Positions 39,801-49,400 of a DNA stretch of 64,000 bases are shown here, piece after piece. The notes under the pieces were generated by a model. The model made no database searches, was not told the origin of the DNA, and was given only the letters and a program-made list of their open reading frames with translations. Source of the stretch: Glandiceps talaboti (lineage: Eukaryota; Hemichordata; Enteropneusta; Spengelidae); assembly GCF_964340395.1 (NCBI RefSeq), contig NC_135553.1:4460001-4524000 (forward strand). Reading direction: 5' to 3'. Positions within the stretch are counted from its first letter, which is position 1; every line of letters begins with the position of its first letter. A program made the position numbers and the translations under genes.

Positions 39801-40926
39801 CAAATGAGCAAGCAAATAAGAAAGAGCCTGAACCTGTCTTGGACTCTTCGTATAATGTACTGCTACAACAGCAACAGTTATTGCTGCAGTTACAGTTGCA
39901 GATACAGCAGCATTCTCCACAAGGACAGTTTATATTGCCAAGTGCAGCAAATGGTATCCTGCAGTCGAATACAGCAAATGCAATACTACAAGGGCAACCC
40001 CTTCAGCAGCAGCAACAACTTACAAATTTAGCAATAGCCACTAGCCCAGACTCTATTTCAGTCGCTTCAAATGCGGTGCCCACAACATCATCGTCTAGTG
40101 GAGGCTCTGTAAACACCACATATAGCAGTCACCATAAGTCATCAAGAAGTAATCTAGAAGACATGAAGGTGCCTGAACTTAGAGCAGAACTCAAGAGTCG
40201 AGGGCTTCCAGTGTCTGGTACCAAGCAGCAATTGCTGGAGAGACTGAAGACGGCCAAATGCAAAGCCAGTTCAGTAAGCTCACCAGAACCAAGTCCTTCC
40301 TCTGTCATGTCTCCAGATATATCCAGTATGCACAAGGTTGCAAGTTCCCCTGATATGGTAACTGAAGAGAGTACAGCAAGTACCACCACTAGTGCACCAG
40401 CGTCGGTGAGCTCACCACCTGTGTCACCAAGCACTTCAGATCTCAACTGCTCCATGAACATACCAGCATCTCCCATGAGTCTGACAGATCCATTGTCACC
40501 ACCACAGGTTCATACAATCAGTCAAAGTCAGCACCCACTTGCTGGTGTCACAAGTCCAGTTAAGGTATCTGCACCAACACAGAATGTCATACTGTCAACA
40601 CAGCCAGCAGTTACTAGTCCACCGCTAACACTAAGTGTTGCATCTCCAGAATCATCAATACCAAATACTGTCAATGTGGCTCCAATGGATATTGATTCAT
40701 CCAGTAATTCATCTGAGATTATGGACTACAGTGATCCCCACAAAAGCAACTATCTTCTCATGCAGCAGAGAATGCTGATAGGACAGCTGCAGCGACAATT
40801 GCAGTCAACGACAAGACAGTTGCAGGAGCGCGAGAAGCAAGTGAAACAACTGGAACTGAGTCAACCAGAGACAGGCATCCAGTCCTTGATTATTACACCA
40901 CAACCAACAACTCAGCCACAGCAACT

Positions 40927-40959
<33 letters not shown>

Positions 40960-43900
40960 GCAGCAGCAACAACAACAACAACAACAGCCACCACCCCCAC
41001 CACCTCCTCCACCACCTCCCCCAGCTATCAACATTCTGGTGAATCCCCAGCCACATGCGCCATCACCAACCCTCAGGCATCAGGCGCCACCGGTACCAAA
41101 CCTCTTTGACGATGACAAACCACCTCAGCAGGTAATTTTAGCCTTACCTAACGGTGGCCAAACTCTAATTTTACCGACCAGTGCAGCCCATGCAGTGACA
41201 ACTAAGTCAGCATCAATGCCAAGTAGCCCCACAGAGTCAAACCATTTACCTGCTACTACTTCAGGATTACATAAATCTCACACCAATCCTTCTTTTCCAC
41301 CACCATCTTATAGTGAGGCTATTAGCAGGAAAAACGTGAGTACATGTACATACCAACGTTGTCAGTGTGTAGAAGCCCATCCAGTGGATAAAGCACGCCA
41401 GTCTGCTGTAGACGTAGTCTAGTCTTCCATGTTGTTACCATTAATATATTGACATTCACATAGCTTGCCTGTGAGATTGGTGCCAGTGTTTTATCAAACC
41501 ACCTAAAAGCATGTTCACTAAATGTATCCCTGAGTATGTACATTTTGTAGCCCTTTCCCCAACCCCCATCCCAACCCATGGATTTTTGTCAATAGTAAAA
41601 CAGTACCAGGATCACCAGTTAGTAAACTACGGAGTCTTAGGACATTATTCTGTAATTTAGTAAAACATAAACTTCTGTGATCAAATCTATCAACAACACC
41701 ACTCTCAGACTGTTATTTGTCTTCATTTCTGTAGATTTGTTTTAAATCAAAATAATTCTTAAAATTCATGATTTTGGACGAGTCAAATTTTGACAGTTAA
41801 AACTTGCTGTGGATCATTGGAACAAAGGTTAAAATTACATGTCATGAAATGCATAAAGAAATTGTAAAGAAATTGTAATTGTAAGTTAGACAATCTCTGA
41901 TTACCCGTACAGTACCAGTTGTTGGTTCTTGAGTCAGAACAGGTGTAGAAATTTACGTGTTTACTACTGTAAACATTTCATTATGTGTAACATTTCAAAA
42001 CATTACCACCAGTTAACTAGTCTGTGTAGGCGTAAATGACATCAGGAAAGGGTAAAAAAAAATAAACAAGAATATGATCAAAAACACCTCTGTCTAATAC
42101 TTCCCATGGGTACATGATGTTTCAGTAAACGGAAGATAAAAACAACGGAGGGTCCTACTATGTCTTAGTTTCATAAATTTTCACTGCTTGGTCACTTATT
42201 TTTTTCTTCTTATTTTACTTAAATAATCTGTGTGTCAGCAATTTATCAACTAGCAAGATAGCATGTCTGCAGTTATTTGTGACACCACAAGTGATTGCAT
42301 GAGGTGAAGTGTGGACAATTTGTATCTGCTTGAAGAGGCTCATAGATATTTATTTTAATAGCTTAATGTGTGGTACACCAAAGCACACCGTCTCTCTATT
42401 CACAGTGGAACTTAGCCAATAACTTTTATCTCTGTTTTATCTTGTCTGTTCAGGTGACTGATGTCAGGAGTCAAGAACTTGAAGATTTGTTGGAGATACT
42501 CATTCAGAATGGATGTGAGTATGCACTGCTACATGATATATGGAATGAACTGTTATAGTTTCACAAAAGCCCATGAAAAACTCAACCATAGTGATTTTTT
42601 TTGTGCTCCTGTGTTGTACATACACAAGAGAAATAACATGTACACATAGTATGAGAACAAAGTAGATGCCCCACAGAGGATAATGAACTTCTACCTACTT
42701 GTCCATGAATGATGGGTCTTGATGACGTATAGTAGCAAGCATTATTGAACTTTAAAAGGTAGCACCACTCCAGGAAATAAAGACATTTTCACAAACTGAG
42801 TTTTTCATGATTTTGCTTCACCTACAATTAGTTGCGATTTCAGAGAAGCATCAAGCAAATCTTGTGCTTTTATAGGGTATCTTTGCTATGGGCTATTGCA
42901 TCATGGGAGTCAGCAGGAATAATATATTCATGGTTGCACAATGAATATTCATTAGAGATGTTTTACACTGAAGGGAATAAGCACTAAGGAGTCTCCAGAA
43001 CCCATATTTTATGAAAATACCCTTATTTTGTGGAGTGGTGTTCTCCTTTAAGGAGATGTTGAACTCTTAATTTCATTTTGATTATGTGGTTGTAAAAAAG
43101 TAAACATAAGTAGGTAAGTGAATAAACATTCAAAAAATATATACAAATATGCCTAGCAACAAGACCATGCCTATATATAGCAACTATCAAATGATGTTGA
43201 GTATTGCAAAGATGAAAATAGGAATGGATAGGCATGTCGATAAACATTTCAAAAATAGTTCCAAATTTGCCTAGCAATAAGACCATGCCCATAGCAACTG
43301 CCAAATGATGGTCTATATGGCAAAGGTAACAAGAGGGGTAGTTAGGCAAGTAGTTCAATATTTTTTTAAATGTCAAAGTCACCCAGAAACTAAGAAATTA
43401 CACATATCAACACTAAAATGATGGTGCATATTTCACTGGTAACAACAAGGATAGATTGGCATGTGGAAGAAGCTCTACAATGCCATTGCCACTATTTTTT
43501 CATATGCTATATTAGGCAAAGTATTCTATTTCATCTACTGTGTTCATCACTTATTTCTGATTTAATTGGATGGTGAAAAACATCAAAGTCAGGAAACATT
43601 TTATGGTATATACAGTAATTTGAATAATCTTGTTTGCTTCTTTTCTTCTCTTCTTTTATGTGTCTATGTCTGTTTTGGAATGATTAGATAAACCACCATC
43701 AACACCAAGGGCTACTGAGGCACATCATATCCCTTCTGTAGCAACGACTACATCCAATTTGGCATCAACAACTTTCCCAGGAGCTGTAACAGCAAGCACA
43801 GGATCGGGTTCCACTACTGTTTTGTTTGCCTCTGTACCTTTAACACTGTCTCCACAGAACATACCCACAAGCAATACCATTGTCGTTGGTCACCCTGTGT

Positions 43901-44517
43901 CCTTAGCTCCTAGCTCAACAGTTGTCGCGGGAACAAATACCACCGTTGTTAATACGTTAACCACAGCAACTACATCTACTACGTCACTGAACAGACAAGC
44001 ACCACCGGCACTGAAAATAACAACAGAAATCAATGCACATGCCAGGGGAGATATACTGTCGAATTCATTCCCACAGCATCGTTTTGTAAAAGAACTACCC
44101 ATGGACATCGATAGTGGTGATCCAAATCTTGCATCACTTGATTTGATCAAACCTGATAAGGACATGTTAGATTTGCAAATTAATCGCTACAATGCTGTAG
44201 ACTTGCCAAAAGTTAAAATTGAACACAGTGAATCGGATTCCAACTTGAACTCGCATTGCCAACATGCACTCGGCAACCAGTCTAGCGTAGATTCAGATCT
44301 GGACTGGCTTAGTTTGATCAATGCAACAGGCACTGGTCTCACACCAGTCACCAGCTCAGCCCCCATCACTAATTTTTCACTGGACTCTGGCATTGGAACA
44401 CCAGGTTTTGGTGGCGATCCATTCAACCTTAACTTTCTGGACCTTACAGATGTGAGCACACCTACTGAGTTACATCATTTGGAAGGTGACCAGCTTGATA
44501 ACATACCAATTGATTGA
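15747..44517 (+). CDS. MRTF: Myocardin-related transcription factor (MRTF/MKL), whole spliced gene
   Basis: Eight coding exons join in frame to 1135 codons (1134 residues). Known role of the family: RPEL motifs bind G-actin and hold the protein in the cytoplasm. When actin polymerises, it enters the nucleus and activates SRF target genes for cytoskeleton and muscle. Seen in order: RPEL1 (50-74), RPEL2 (91-116), RPEL3 (135-158) with a basic KLK-type stretch between RPEL2 and 3 (129-134); basic box B1 (304-323); Gln-rich segment (about 347-364); SAP domain (445-479); Ser/Pro/Thr-rich linker; coiled coil (about 646-683); polyQ/polyP (703-734); PPSYSEAI motif (before 838); a DLLEILIQNG motif (848-858); and an acidic TAD with SDLDWLSL (1061-1068). 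The length is close to vertebrate MRTFs. The myocardin-like order of domains leaves little doubt. The invertebrate single-copy status is inferred. Confidence 0.95.
18481..18845 (-). mobile_element. tRNA-derived SINE
   Basis: On the - strand, the head carries an A box (TGGTTAGCGTG, complement of 18816-18826) and a B box (GGTTCGAGCC, complement of 18781-18790), as in tRNA-derived SINEs. The body ends with the motif GGAAAGTGCTATATAAGCAC and a (ATT)n tail (complement of 18481-18495). AAGTGCTATATAAG-type 3' ends are common in SINEs of invertebrates. The copy appears close to full length. No target duplication was confirmed. Confidence 0.85.
18848..18967 (+). repeat. MITE-like element, copy 2, abutting the SINE
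   Basis: This shares ordered blocks with 8353-8478 in the opposite orientation: GCAAACCAGAG at 18860-18870 and TGGTTTGCAACGATG ending near 18958. It starts within a few bases of the SINE head, so one element probably inserted beside or into the other. Confidence 0.6.
20782..20884 (+). repeat. Dispersed short hairpin-bearing repeat, copy 2 of 4
   Basis: Contains GTGGTATTGAATCATCTCT, an AGAGAT arm, then GATTGGATGGAGGATAGCAC and TAGAGTA. The closest relative in the window is 56655-56727. A 40 bp AT-rich insertion separates the two halves. Confidence 0.55.
22270..22890 (+). repeat. AACAC pentanucleotide array with a degenerate middle
   Basis: Nearly pure AACAC/CAACA pentamers occupy about 22280-22420 and 22821-22886. 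Between them the pentamers are interrupted by recurring phrases such as CAGTTCAATGCAGTGCAACA and ACATAGCAGTGCAA, which suggests a higher-order unit. The Cys/Val/Leu-rich - strand ORFs and Thr/Gln/His-rich + strand ORFs here are repeat translations. Confidence 0.95.
23254..23515 (+). repeat. Minisatellite, about four units of 60-110 bp
   Basis: Blocks of the form CCAGG.TATGTAT, CTGACCT.TAG, a TAATCTA segment, TTTGACC and GAAAACTAACCAGGG recur, with the clearest unit starts near 23366, 23427 and 23493. The first unit is the most diverged. Confidence 0.6.
26401..27395 (-). other. Unexplained ORF-dense patch
   Basis: The - strand carries successive open stretches (27395-27189, 27046-26840, 26843-26655, 26637-26401) that abut or overlap in different frames, with an acceptor-like TTGTTGTAG and a short open piece (KGSPTGMLTG) near 27165-27120. 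Base composition is less AT-rich and less repetitive than the neighbouring intron. The residues look protein-like, but no family is recognised. It may be a decayed gene fragment or nested exons. The + strand also has a hydrophobic ORF (26519-26713). Confidence 0.2.
28377..28475 (-). repeat. Dispersed short hairpin-bearing repeat, copy 3 of 4
   Basis: On the + strand it begins AGTCTAGTGCTATCTGTGCA, has CTCTCTTTACAGAGATGATT in the middle and ends near ATGTTAGCATCTAGACTTAA. This is the reverse complement of the order seen at 20782 and 56655. Confidence 0.55.
29190..29625 (+). repeat. Degenerate minisatellite, about 75 bp period
   Basis: The phrase TTTCCATTGTCCTATA.AAAA recurs with changes near 29199, 29269, 29437, 29513 and 29587, with a partial copy at 29558 and a decayed unit near 29350. 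Spacing between clear copies is 70-76 bp or its double. Confidence 0.65.
33748..33813 (+). CDS. MRTF: MRTF coding exon 2 (RPEL1)
   Basis: After the acceptor TTCTTTTGCAG the exon completes codon 50 and encodes VLALKLKQRRSREELVNQGI then MP (residues 50-71), the first RPEL motif. As in vertebrates, this motif has SREEL rather than RPxxEL. It ends one base into codon 72 at the donor C|GTAAGT (33814). Confidence 0.95.
33947..34142. mobile_element. Foldback MITE in the intron after RPEL1
   Basis: Two arms of about 76 bp (33947-34022 and 34066-34142) are near-perfect reverse complements. Both start with CTGCAG and share TACGTTTTATCTAAACTTAA. A 43 bp loop separates them. The element is GC-richer at the arm tips than the surrounding intron. 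It begins only 134 bp after the RPEL1 exon. There is no coding capacity. Confidence 0.85.
36222..36265 (+). repeat. AAGAC/AAGAT pentanucleotide array
   Basis: About nine units of ACAAG, AATAAG-type pentamers end 43 bp before the acceptor of the next MRTF exon, so they overlap the region where the branch point normally lies or sits just downstream. Confidence 0.85.
36309..36364 (+). CDS. MRTF: MRTF coding exon 3 (RPEL1-RPEL2 linker, residues 72-90)
   Basis: The acceptor CCCCTTTCAG ends at 36308. The exon encodes PLKTSPALYESRQRLARAQ, matching the conserved PLKSPAAFHEQ...LERAR stretch after RPEL1 in vertebrate MRTFs. It ends in phase 0 at CAG|GTATGG (36365). Confidence 0.95.
37351..37426 (+). 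CDS. MRTF: MRTF coding exon 4 (RPEL2, residues 91-115)
   Basis: The acceptor TTTGATTTTAG ends at 37350. The exon encodes VGDHLQRKIRMRPDRAELVK then HHILE, a clear RPEL2. To stay in frame it must end at 37426, one base into codon 116, where the intron begins GCGAGT instead of GTxxxx. Reading on gives a stop after another 51 codons (37576-37578). Confidence 0.93.
37427..37432 (+). promoter_or_regulatory. Non-canonical GC splice donor
   Basis: The exon/intron border reads GAAG|GCGAGT. Except for the GC it matches the donor consensus at the other positions, as known GC-AG introns do. The nearest GT (37431) would shift the frame into a stop in the next exon, so the GC donor is required by the coding frame and by alignment to the RPEL2-RPEL3 junction. 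Confidence 0.8.
38497..38519 (+). repeat. Poly-C run
   Basis: Twenty-three consecutive C residues in MRTF intron 5, about 120 bp before the RPEL3 exon. Similar G or C runs occur at about 5032-5044, 31952-31969, 54603-54613 and 62184-62200. Run lengths may vary or be sequencing-sensitive. Confidence 0.9.
38640..38801 (+). CDS. MRTF: MRTF coding exon 5 (basic stretch and RPEL3, residues 116-169)
   Basis: The acceptor CTCCTCTTCAG ends at 38639. The exon encodes NNQMRLKRARLSSDLNEKLK followed by NRPGPLELIEGNIL, the basic nuclear-localisation stretch and RPEL3 in the vertebrate order. It ends one base into codon 170 at A|GTAAGT (38802). Confidence 0.96.
39330..41335 (+). CDS. MRTF: MRTF coding exon 6 (B1, Q-rich, SAP, coiled coil; residues 170-838)
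   Basis: A 2006 nt exon. It encodes the basic box KKNKPKKAKPKEIKFHEYKP (308-326), which corresponds to the SRF-contacting B1 region; a Gln/Leu-rich segment (347-364); the SAP domain beginning LEDMKVPELRAELKSRGLP (445-463) and ending LLERLKTAK; a long Ser/Pro linker with many SP sites (480-640); a coiled coil (about 646-683); polyQ then polyP; and PPPSYSEAISRKN at its end. The donor is AAC|GTGAGT (41336), phase 0. If the intron were retained, the frame would run 28 codons further to 41422. Confidence 0.96.
40928..41023 (+). repeat. In-frame polyQ-polyP tract in MRTF
   Basis: Twenty glutamine codons (40928-40987, mostly CAA with a short CAG patch and a final CAG) are followed directly by twelve proline codons (40988-41023) of mixed CCA/CCC/CCT. 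The protein positions are 703-722 and 723-734. The mixed codons argue for selection on the protein as well as for slippage. Confidence 0.97.
42454..42514 (+). CDS. MRTF: MRTF coding exon 7 (residues 839-858)
   Basis: The acceptor TTGTCTGTTCAG ends at 42453. The exon encodes VTDVRSQELEDLLEILIQNG, matching the conserved MDDLFDILIQSGE block of vertebrate MRTFs. It ends one base into codon 859 at T|GTGAGT (42515). Confidence 0.95.
43090..43460 (+). repeat. Minisatellite of about 117 bp units in the last MRTF intron
   Basis: The phrase TTTGCCTAGCAA.AAGACCA occurs near 43151 and 43268. The surrounding blocks (AATAAACATT.CAAAAA, CAACT.CAAATGATG, AGGCA..TAG) repeat in the same order, and a third, more diverged copy runs to about 43460. 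Confidence 0.75.
43688..44517 (+). CDS. MRTF: MRTF terminal coding exon 8 (transactivation region, residues 859-1134)
   Basis: A weak acceptor (GAATGATTAG, preceded by a long pyrimidine stretch near 43640) ends at 43687. Codon 859 is split T|AT. The exon encodes a Ser/Thr/Ala-rich stretch, then PMDIDS (996-1001) and an acidic, Leu-rich end containing SDLDWLSL, GLTPVTSSAPITNFSLDSG and FNLNFLDLTDVS. These match the vertebrate TAD order (DWLEL, LTPLSTTAPSMFS, FLD). It ends IPID with stop TGA (44515-44517). Confidence 0.95.
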
Positions 44518-45038
44518 CATAGTAACAGCTAATATCTGAAACTTGATGTTAAGCAGCCATTCAAAAAAAAAAAAAACCCTATGCCAGGATGGTTCACCTT
44601 GGAGTAAGAAAGCCCTTGGTGAATACGCCTGGCATGTATAGGTATGTGCCAGATATTTGTCAAGTCCTGAAATGATGTTGGTATCCTCTCACTTCCGTGG
44701 GATTGGTACCATAGACCATCTGGCCTCCATCTTCAAAATATGATATCTGAATATTAACTTAAGTGAGCTATACCGTCTTTTTGTTGACCAACAAACTTTT
44801 TTCAATTATTGAGTTGGAAATTCTTTTGTTCTGATCTACAGTTTCAAGCAGCATGTTTCGTTATGTTTGACTGGCTGTAGCTCCATATTTTCTGCCCTAT
44901 TCTGGCAACGGCATCAGTTTAGTATTTTGGAGATGAACATTATGTACAATTTGTGTTTCTTTGATGGTCATAGAAGTGCCATGAAATGGTACACAGTGGT
45001 GTATGTACAGAAGAAAACAGACTCCTGTTTAGTCATTT

Positions 45039-45044
45039 AATAAA
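45039..45044 (+). terminator. Proximal AATAAA polyadenylation signal candidate
   Basis: A canonical hexamer 522 bp after the MRTF stop. The downstream flank contains TTTTTATTTGGTGGG, which could serve as a U/GU-rich element. Confidence 0.35.
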
Positions 45045-45824
45045 CAAGTCCCCACATACGTTTTTATTTGGTGGGCAAAGCCATTAAGCTCTTTAAAAAT
45101 ATAAACACATACAAATGTACAGATGCATGTCATGAGCATGATGTGTGAATTTTATTTTTATTTTTATTTTTTTTTTACAATATGTTAGTTGCTTTAAGTA
45201 AAACAATAATTGTTAAGCTACATGTAGATACTAAGGAGAAAACAGAGCCAAAGTAAAGACTGCTGTTATTTCATTGTATGGTATGGGAAGTGTGCATCAA
45301 CCCCCCCTCCCCATCCTTATTGATTTTCGGAAAACACTAAAATATAGAAATTCAACCACTACAGACTGCATAATTTGAAATGCTGTGAATTTTTCGATTT
45401 CAAGGCTTACCTGGAGGTGAAATTCATAGGCAAGAACAACTCACTGAAATGACCTCAAAAGTATTCAACTTGATCCTACCTTCTGTAAAAGTCGTATTGT
45501 ATTGTATATAGGGTGGAACTGTTTGAAAGGTTTCAGTTTCTTCATGAGGAAGAAAAAAGAAGATCCATCTCAGTATCATTTACAAATAGTGAAAATCTCT
45601 CAGAAATCAACACAAACAAACTCCAAGAAAGCATAAAAGGACTTGGAATCTGAATTTAGTTCTAATAATATCAGTTACATCTCCCTGTTGTCAACTCTAC
45701 TAGTATCTATATCTTTTTTTTTGTATTTATTTATTTACTCATTTACCCCTTCATATGAACTGTTAGTTTGTACTCCCTGGTGTATATTTCACTATTGCAC
45801 AGACAAACCAGAAAATTACAACAC

Positions 45825-46451
45825 TCAAAACAGAACGACAGAATATTCATAGAAATATGATACACCAAAGTTGTTTAGCTCGATTAACAGTTCTAGCCAT
45901 GATATGTACCCCAGTAAAGCAAAGGTTGATGTTTGGTGAATAACTTTGGAGATAGGGTGAGGAAATAAGAGAAAACACTTCCCATTATATACATTGAGAT
46001 GCCATGTATATTGAAAAAAAAAGAAGAGGGAAACATAGAAAGATATAGAAAATATTTTGTATATTATGTATTCAAAAACATGATAGCTTTTTATTGGTTT
46101 CGCTTCAATTTTCAAAGAAACAAAACAAAAAAAGATTACATATATTTCATTCATATTTTCAATTAGATGGTATTCTTTTGCAAAATGCTTGACTTGTTTT
46201 GTACTTGATATCATACCCGTGACATTTTTGTAGATGTTGAAACCTGCTTTACTTGTTTGCTGAAGTTTCTTTGACATTATCCATGGCAAGCATACTGATA
46301 CTCCATTCTCTAGAGATGAAGGCCTATACATGGTCCCACTGTAACATTCAAGCGTGCTCAAATATAGTCTGGAAGGTATGCCATGTCGGAATGCCCTCTT
46401 ACACCGCCCTCTCACACTGGCCAACCCAAAACCGTTGAGGGCAGGCGACAT
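45825..46451 (-). other. 208-codon ORF antisense to the MRTF 3' UTR
   Basis: Apart from the two real genes this is the longest open frame in the window. Its N-terminal third is mixed in composition (for example SVRGRCKRAFRHGIPSRLYL). The rest is rich in Phe, Tyr, Ile and Lys with runs such as FFFF, as expected from AT-rich non-coding sequence. No family, signal peptide or flanking splice structure is recognised. Chance openness is the simplest reading. Confidence 0.15.
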
Positions 46452-49400
46452 GACGTTTCTTACAGTCTAGTTCATTTACTACTTAAATTGTTATTGTATG
46501 TGTTTCCCTGAAAACTACCGTTATTCTGGAGGCGGGCCTCCAGTTAAATCTCAAAACTTTTCTTACTCAAAAATAAGTTTGCAATTAGTGAAATGTTAAT
46601 ACAGAAATTCAGCGTTTAATATATGCAAGGTTGAATGCTGTTGAAAATTAACTATTGACACTGACGGGAAGGCTGATGGGGTAATTACTTGGATTCAGAT
46701 TTTTGACAAATTGAAACTCTGTGTTTCGATCCTACAAAGCAGTAGTCCATCAGATATTTCAGTGATGCTGTTAACATTTTGTGTGATAAACATAGGATTT
46801 CAAGATACATCAATAAAATCATATTTTTCTTTTTGTTTCTGAGAAAGGTCATAATATACATAGTTTGTGTTGAGAATAAATAAGCATGTTTTAAAAGTAC
46901 ACTGAGACACCCGAAAATGTCATTACATTAATCTCTGTTGTTTTAATGTGTGCAGATTGTTTGTCAATTGTCAAATGATAGATGACAATGCTGTATACAG
47001 ATCCCATAATACCCAGATCATGAACTTATTACATAGGACTACGATTTATAATGGCTAGCACTGACATTTCATTTTATTCAATTTCTCCCCTTTTCCAGTA
47101 TTCTCTGATTACTAAATATTGTTGTGATGCTAGTAGGTTTACAGAAATGATACCAAATCAAAAAGAAACAAAACGATGATTGGTTGATTCTTACTTTGAT
47201 GTGCCAAGAACACCATTTCTTGGAGGTTGTGTAGTACATTGTACAGTGATGCAGAATATTTTGAAGAAGAGAAAATGATTATTTTTTAAAAAGTAACAAT
47301 CCATATGACTTTATACTTTAAATTGTCGACTAATAATTGGTGCTTAGACTGTCAATAATGGGATTGGGAATTCAAGGCACAAAACTTTTCTTCAGACAAG
47401 GTCAGGTTAAAATACTAAATAAATATAGGAAATCTTGTGGGTTGTTGCTAGGCTTTGGGAACTCTGGCAAAAGAGTTGAGACAATCTGGTAAAACTTGTA
47501 TTAAAAGCTGGTGGAATTCCATACTTTGTACCATGTGTAAACCTGAGAAAAAAACAGCTAAAGAGTATAATATGGCAACGTTGCATAGAACTCCATACTG
47601 TGTGTACCATAATTTGGGCTGGGAACCCTTGTAATGAACCAAGGGAATCGGGTAGATTTTATCTACTTACTGTTTAAATAAAATCACACTGATCTCACAT
47701 TGTGAAAACAAACCTCAGTGGACCAGTCTACTTTTCATGTACCTACCTACCATCTGTATGGCTATACACATGCACTGACAGTGTGGCAGATGATGGCTCA
47801 ACCAAAATCATACATGTATATACATGAAGTGTACAAAAATGTTACATTAAAAGATGACATGTTGAAAGTCTTGGTCAAGCTGAAAATGTCATTATCAATG
47901 CAGATTGTACTGTGCAATACTCAATTTGATGGTGGAGAAAAATTCCAACTATGATGGCCATAACAGTCGTTACCATATCTGTGGTGTATCTGAGGATTGT
48001 CTGACACAAAAATCCACAGTTTGTTTTATAGCAAGACCACTGTGTAGTCATTAATATAACTCTTTTATATTGTACAAAAACTTGGAAAGTAATAGTGAAA
48101 GAGAGAAGGCGTGATAGAGAAAAGATATTTTTGAAACTGAGCATTTTCACTCTATTTGGCTTCACAAACATGCAGATGTACAGTTTAGCAAAATAACTTG
48201 ATAAAAACTGTTTGTAGTTGTAGAAGTTATGTTTAGTGGTGTAGAAACTGTGTACATGAAAAAACTTTGTTACATTTACGCTTTCTTATCCAATATCCTG
48301 GTGAATTGGACGTGTTGTTCCCTTTATATTTATATGATACTATTGATGTATGTATAAGGCAGTGGTGATTGATTCTGTGAATGATAATGTTTCTATTGCC
48401 AGTCCTGTTTTACCCTAGTTTACCCAATAGTCCAAACTGTCTGTGGAAATTTTATGGAAGATCTTGGGGTGGCCAAATACAGACAAAAACAATGAATTCT
48501 AAGATTTACCCAAACTTTTTGTAGCAAGTCTCATTTGCCTGTAGTTTGAAAATAAGAAGTAATTGTACACTAAGAAAATAAGTTGCACAATGAAGTGGTA
48601 TCTAGGAGTTTACCTGAATGCTTTTGTTTAGGAGATTAAACGTGTGTAGAAAGGCCTGGCAATGGAGTCTCAGCAGAGTCTACTGTGAGGCTTTTTGCAA
48701 GTTCATTTTGATTGGTTAGTGCACAGTAGGTATACAGTAGCAACTGTTAAACCAATCGATTGAACCTATCTAAACGCTTCACATCAAACCCTAGGAATTG
48801 ATACAAACTGTCACCACCACTATCGAGCTTACCGATATAGCCATTTTGCTGTCAGATGATTTGGACCATGTTATCTCAACCTGAGATCAGTCAAACCAAC
48901 CAACAGCAAAGTGACTAAGCTGATGATTTTCCTACACTCATTCTTCATTTTATGCTGAAAGTTTTACAGCTTGTAATATTAATTTTTTTACTTTGATTTG
49001 AAGCTTTGAAAATCACTTACACAATGGAACGAAATGAATTGCATTGGATCCTATTTATTGCACCAGATGATGATATACAGCAAATTAAAATGACATAAAG
49101 CATTGTTTTTACAAAAACAATTCACTTTTGTTGCAGCCCTTGATTTTGAATCAAGCAAATTATGAGATTTACTAGACTTTCTGGTCATGCAAAACATTTG
49201 CACTGTGACTTTTTGAATTTTGAAGAAGAAAAAAATGGAGTTTGCCCTTGTATTGCCTTACTGTTATGTTTTTAAATGAAGTTTCATTAAAATGTTTGGC
49301 ACTAAAAGGAAAAATTTTTCATCACTGCTCAGCAGATGTGGATCTGTTAAGGTAATACTGCAATATGAATACATTTATGCTTCAATTTGTAGACATAATA

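Noticed and set aside
40129-40476. 115-codon - strand ORF under the SAP region
   Set aside because: It is a shadow of the MRTF coding exon.
41336-41422. MRTF coding continuing past 41335 to the stop at 41420-41422
   Set aside because: A consensus donor at 41336 joins in frame to the conserved DLLEILIQNG exon, and the readthrough residues match no MRTF block.
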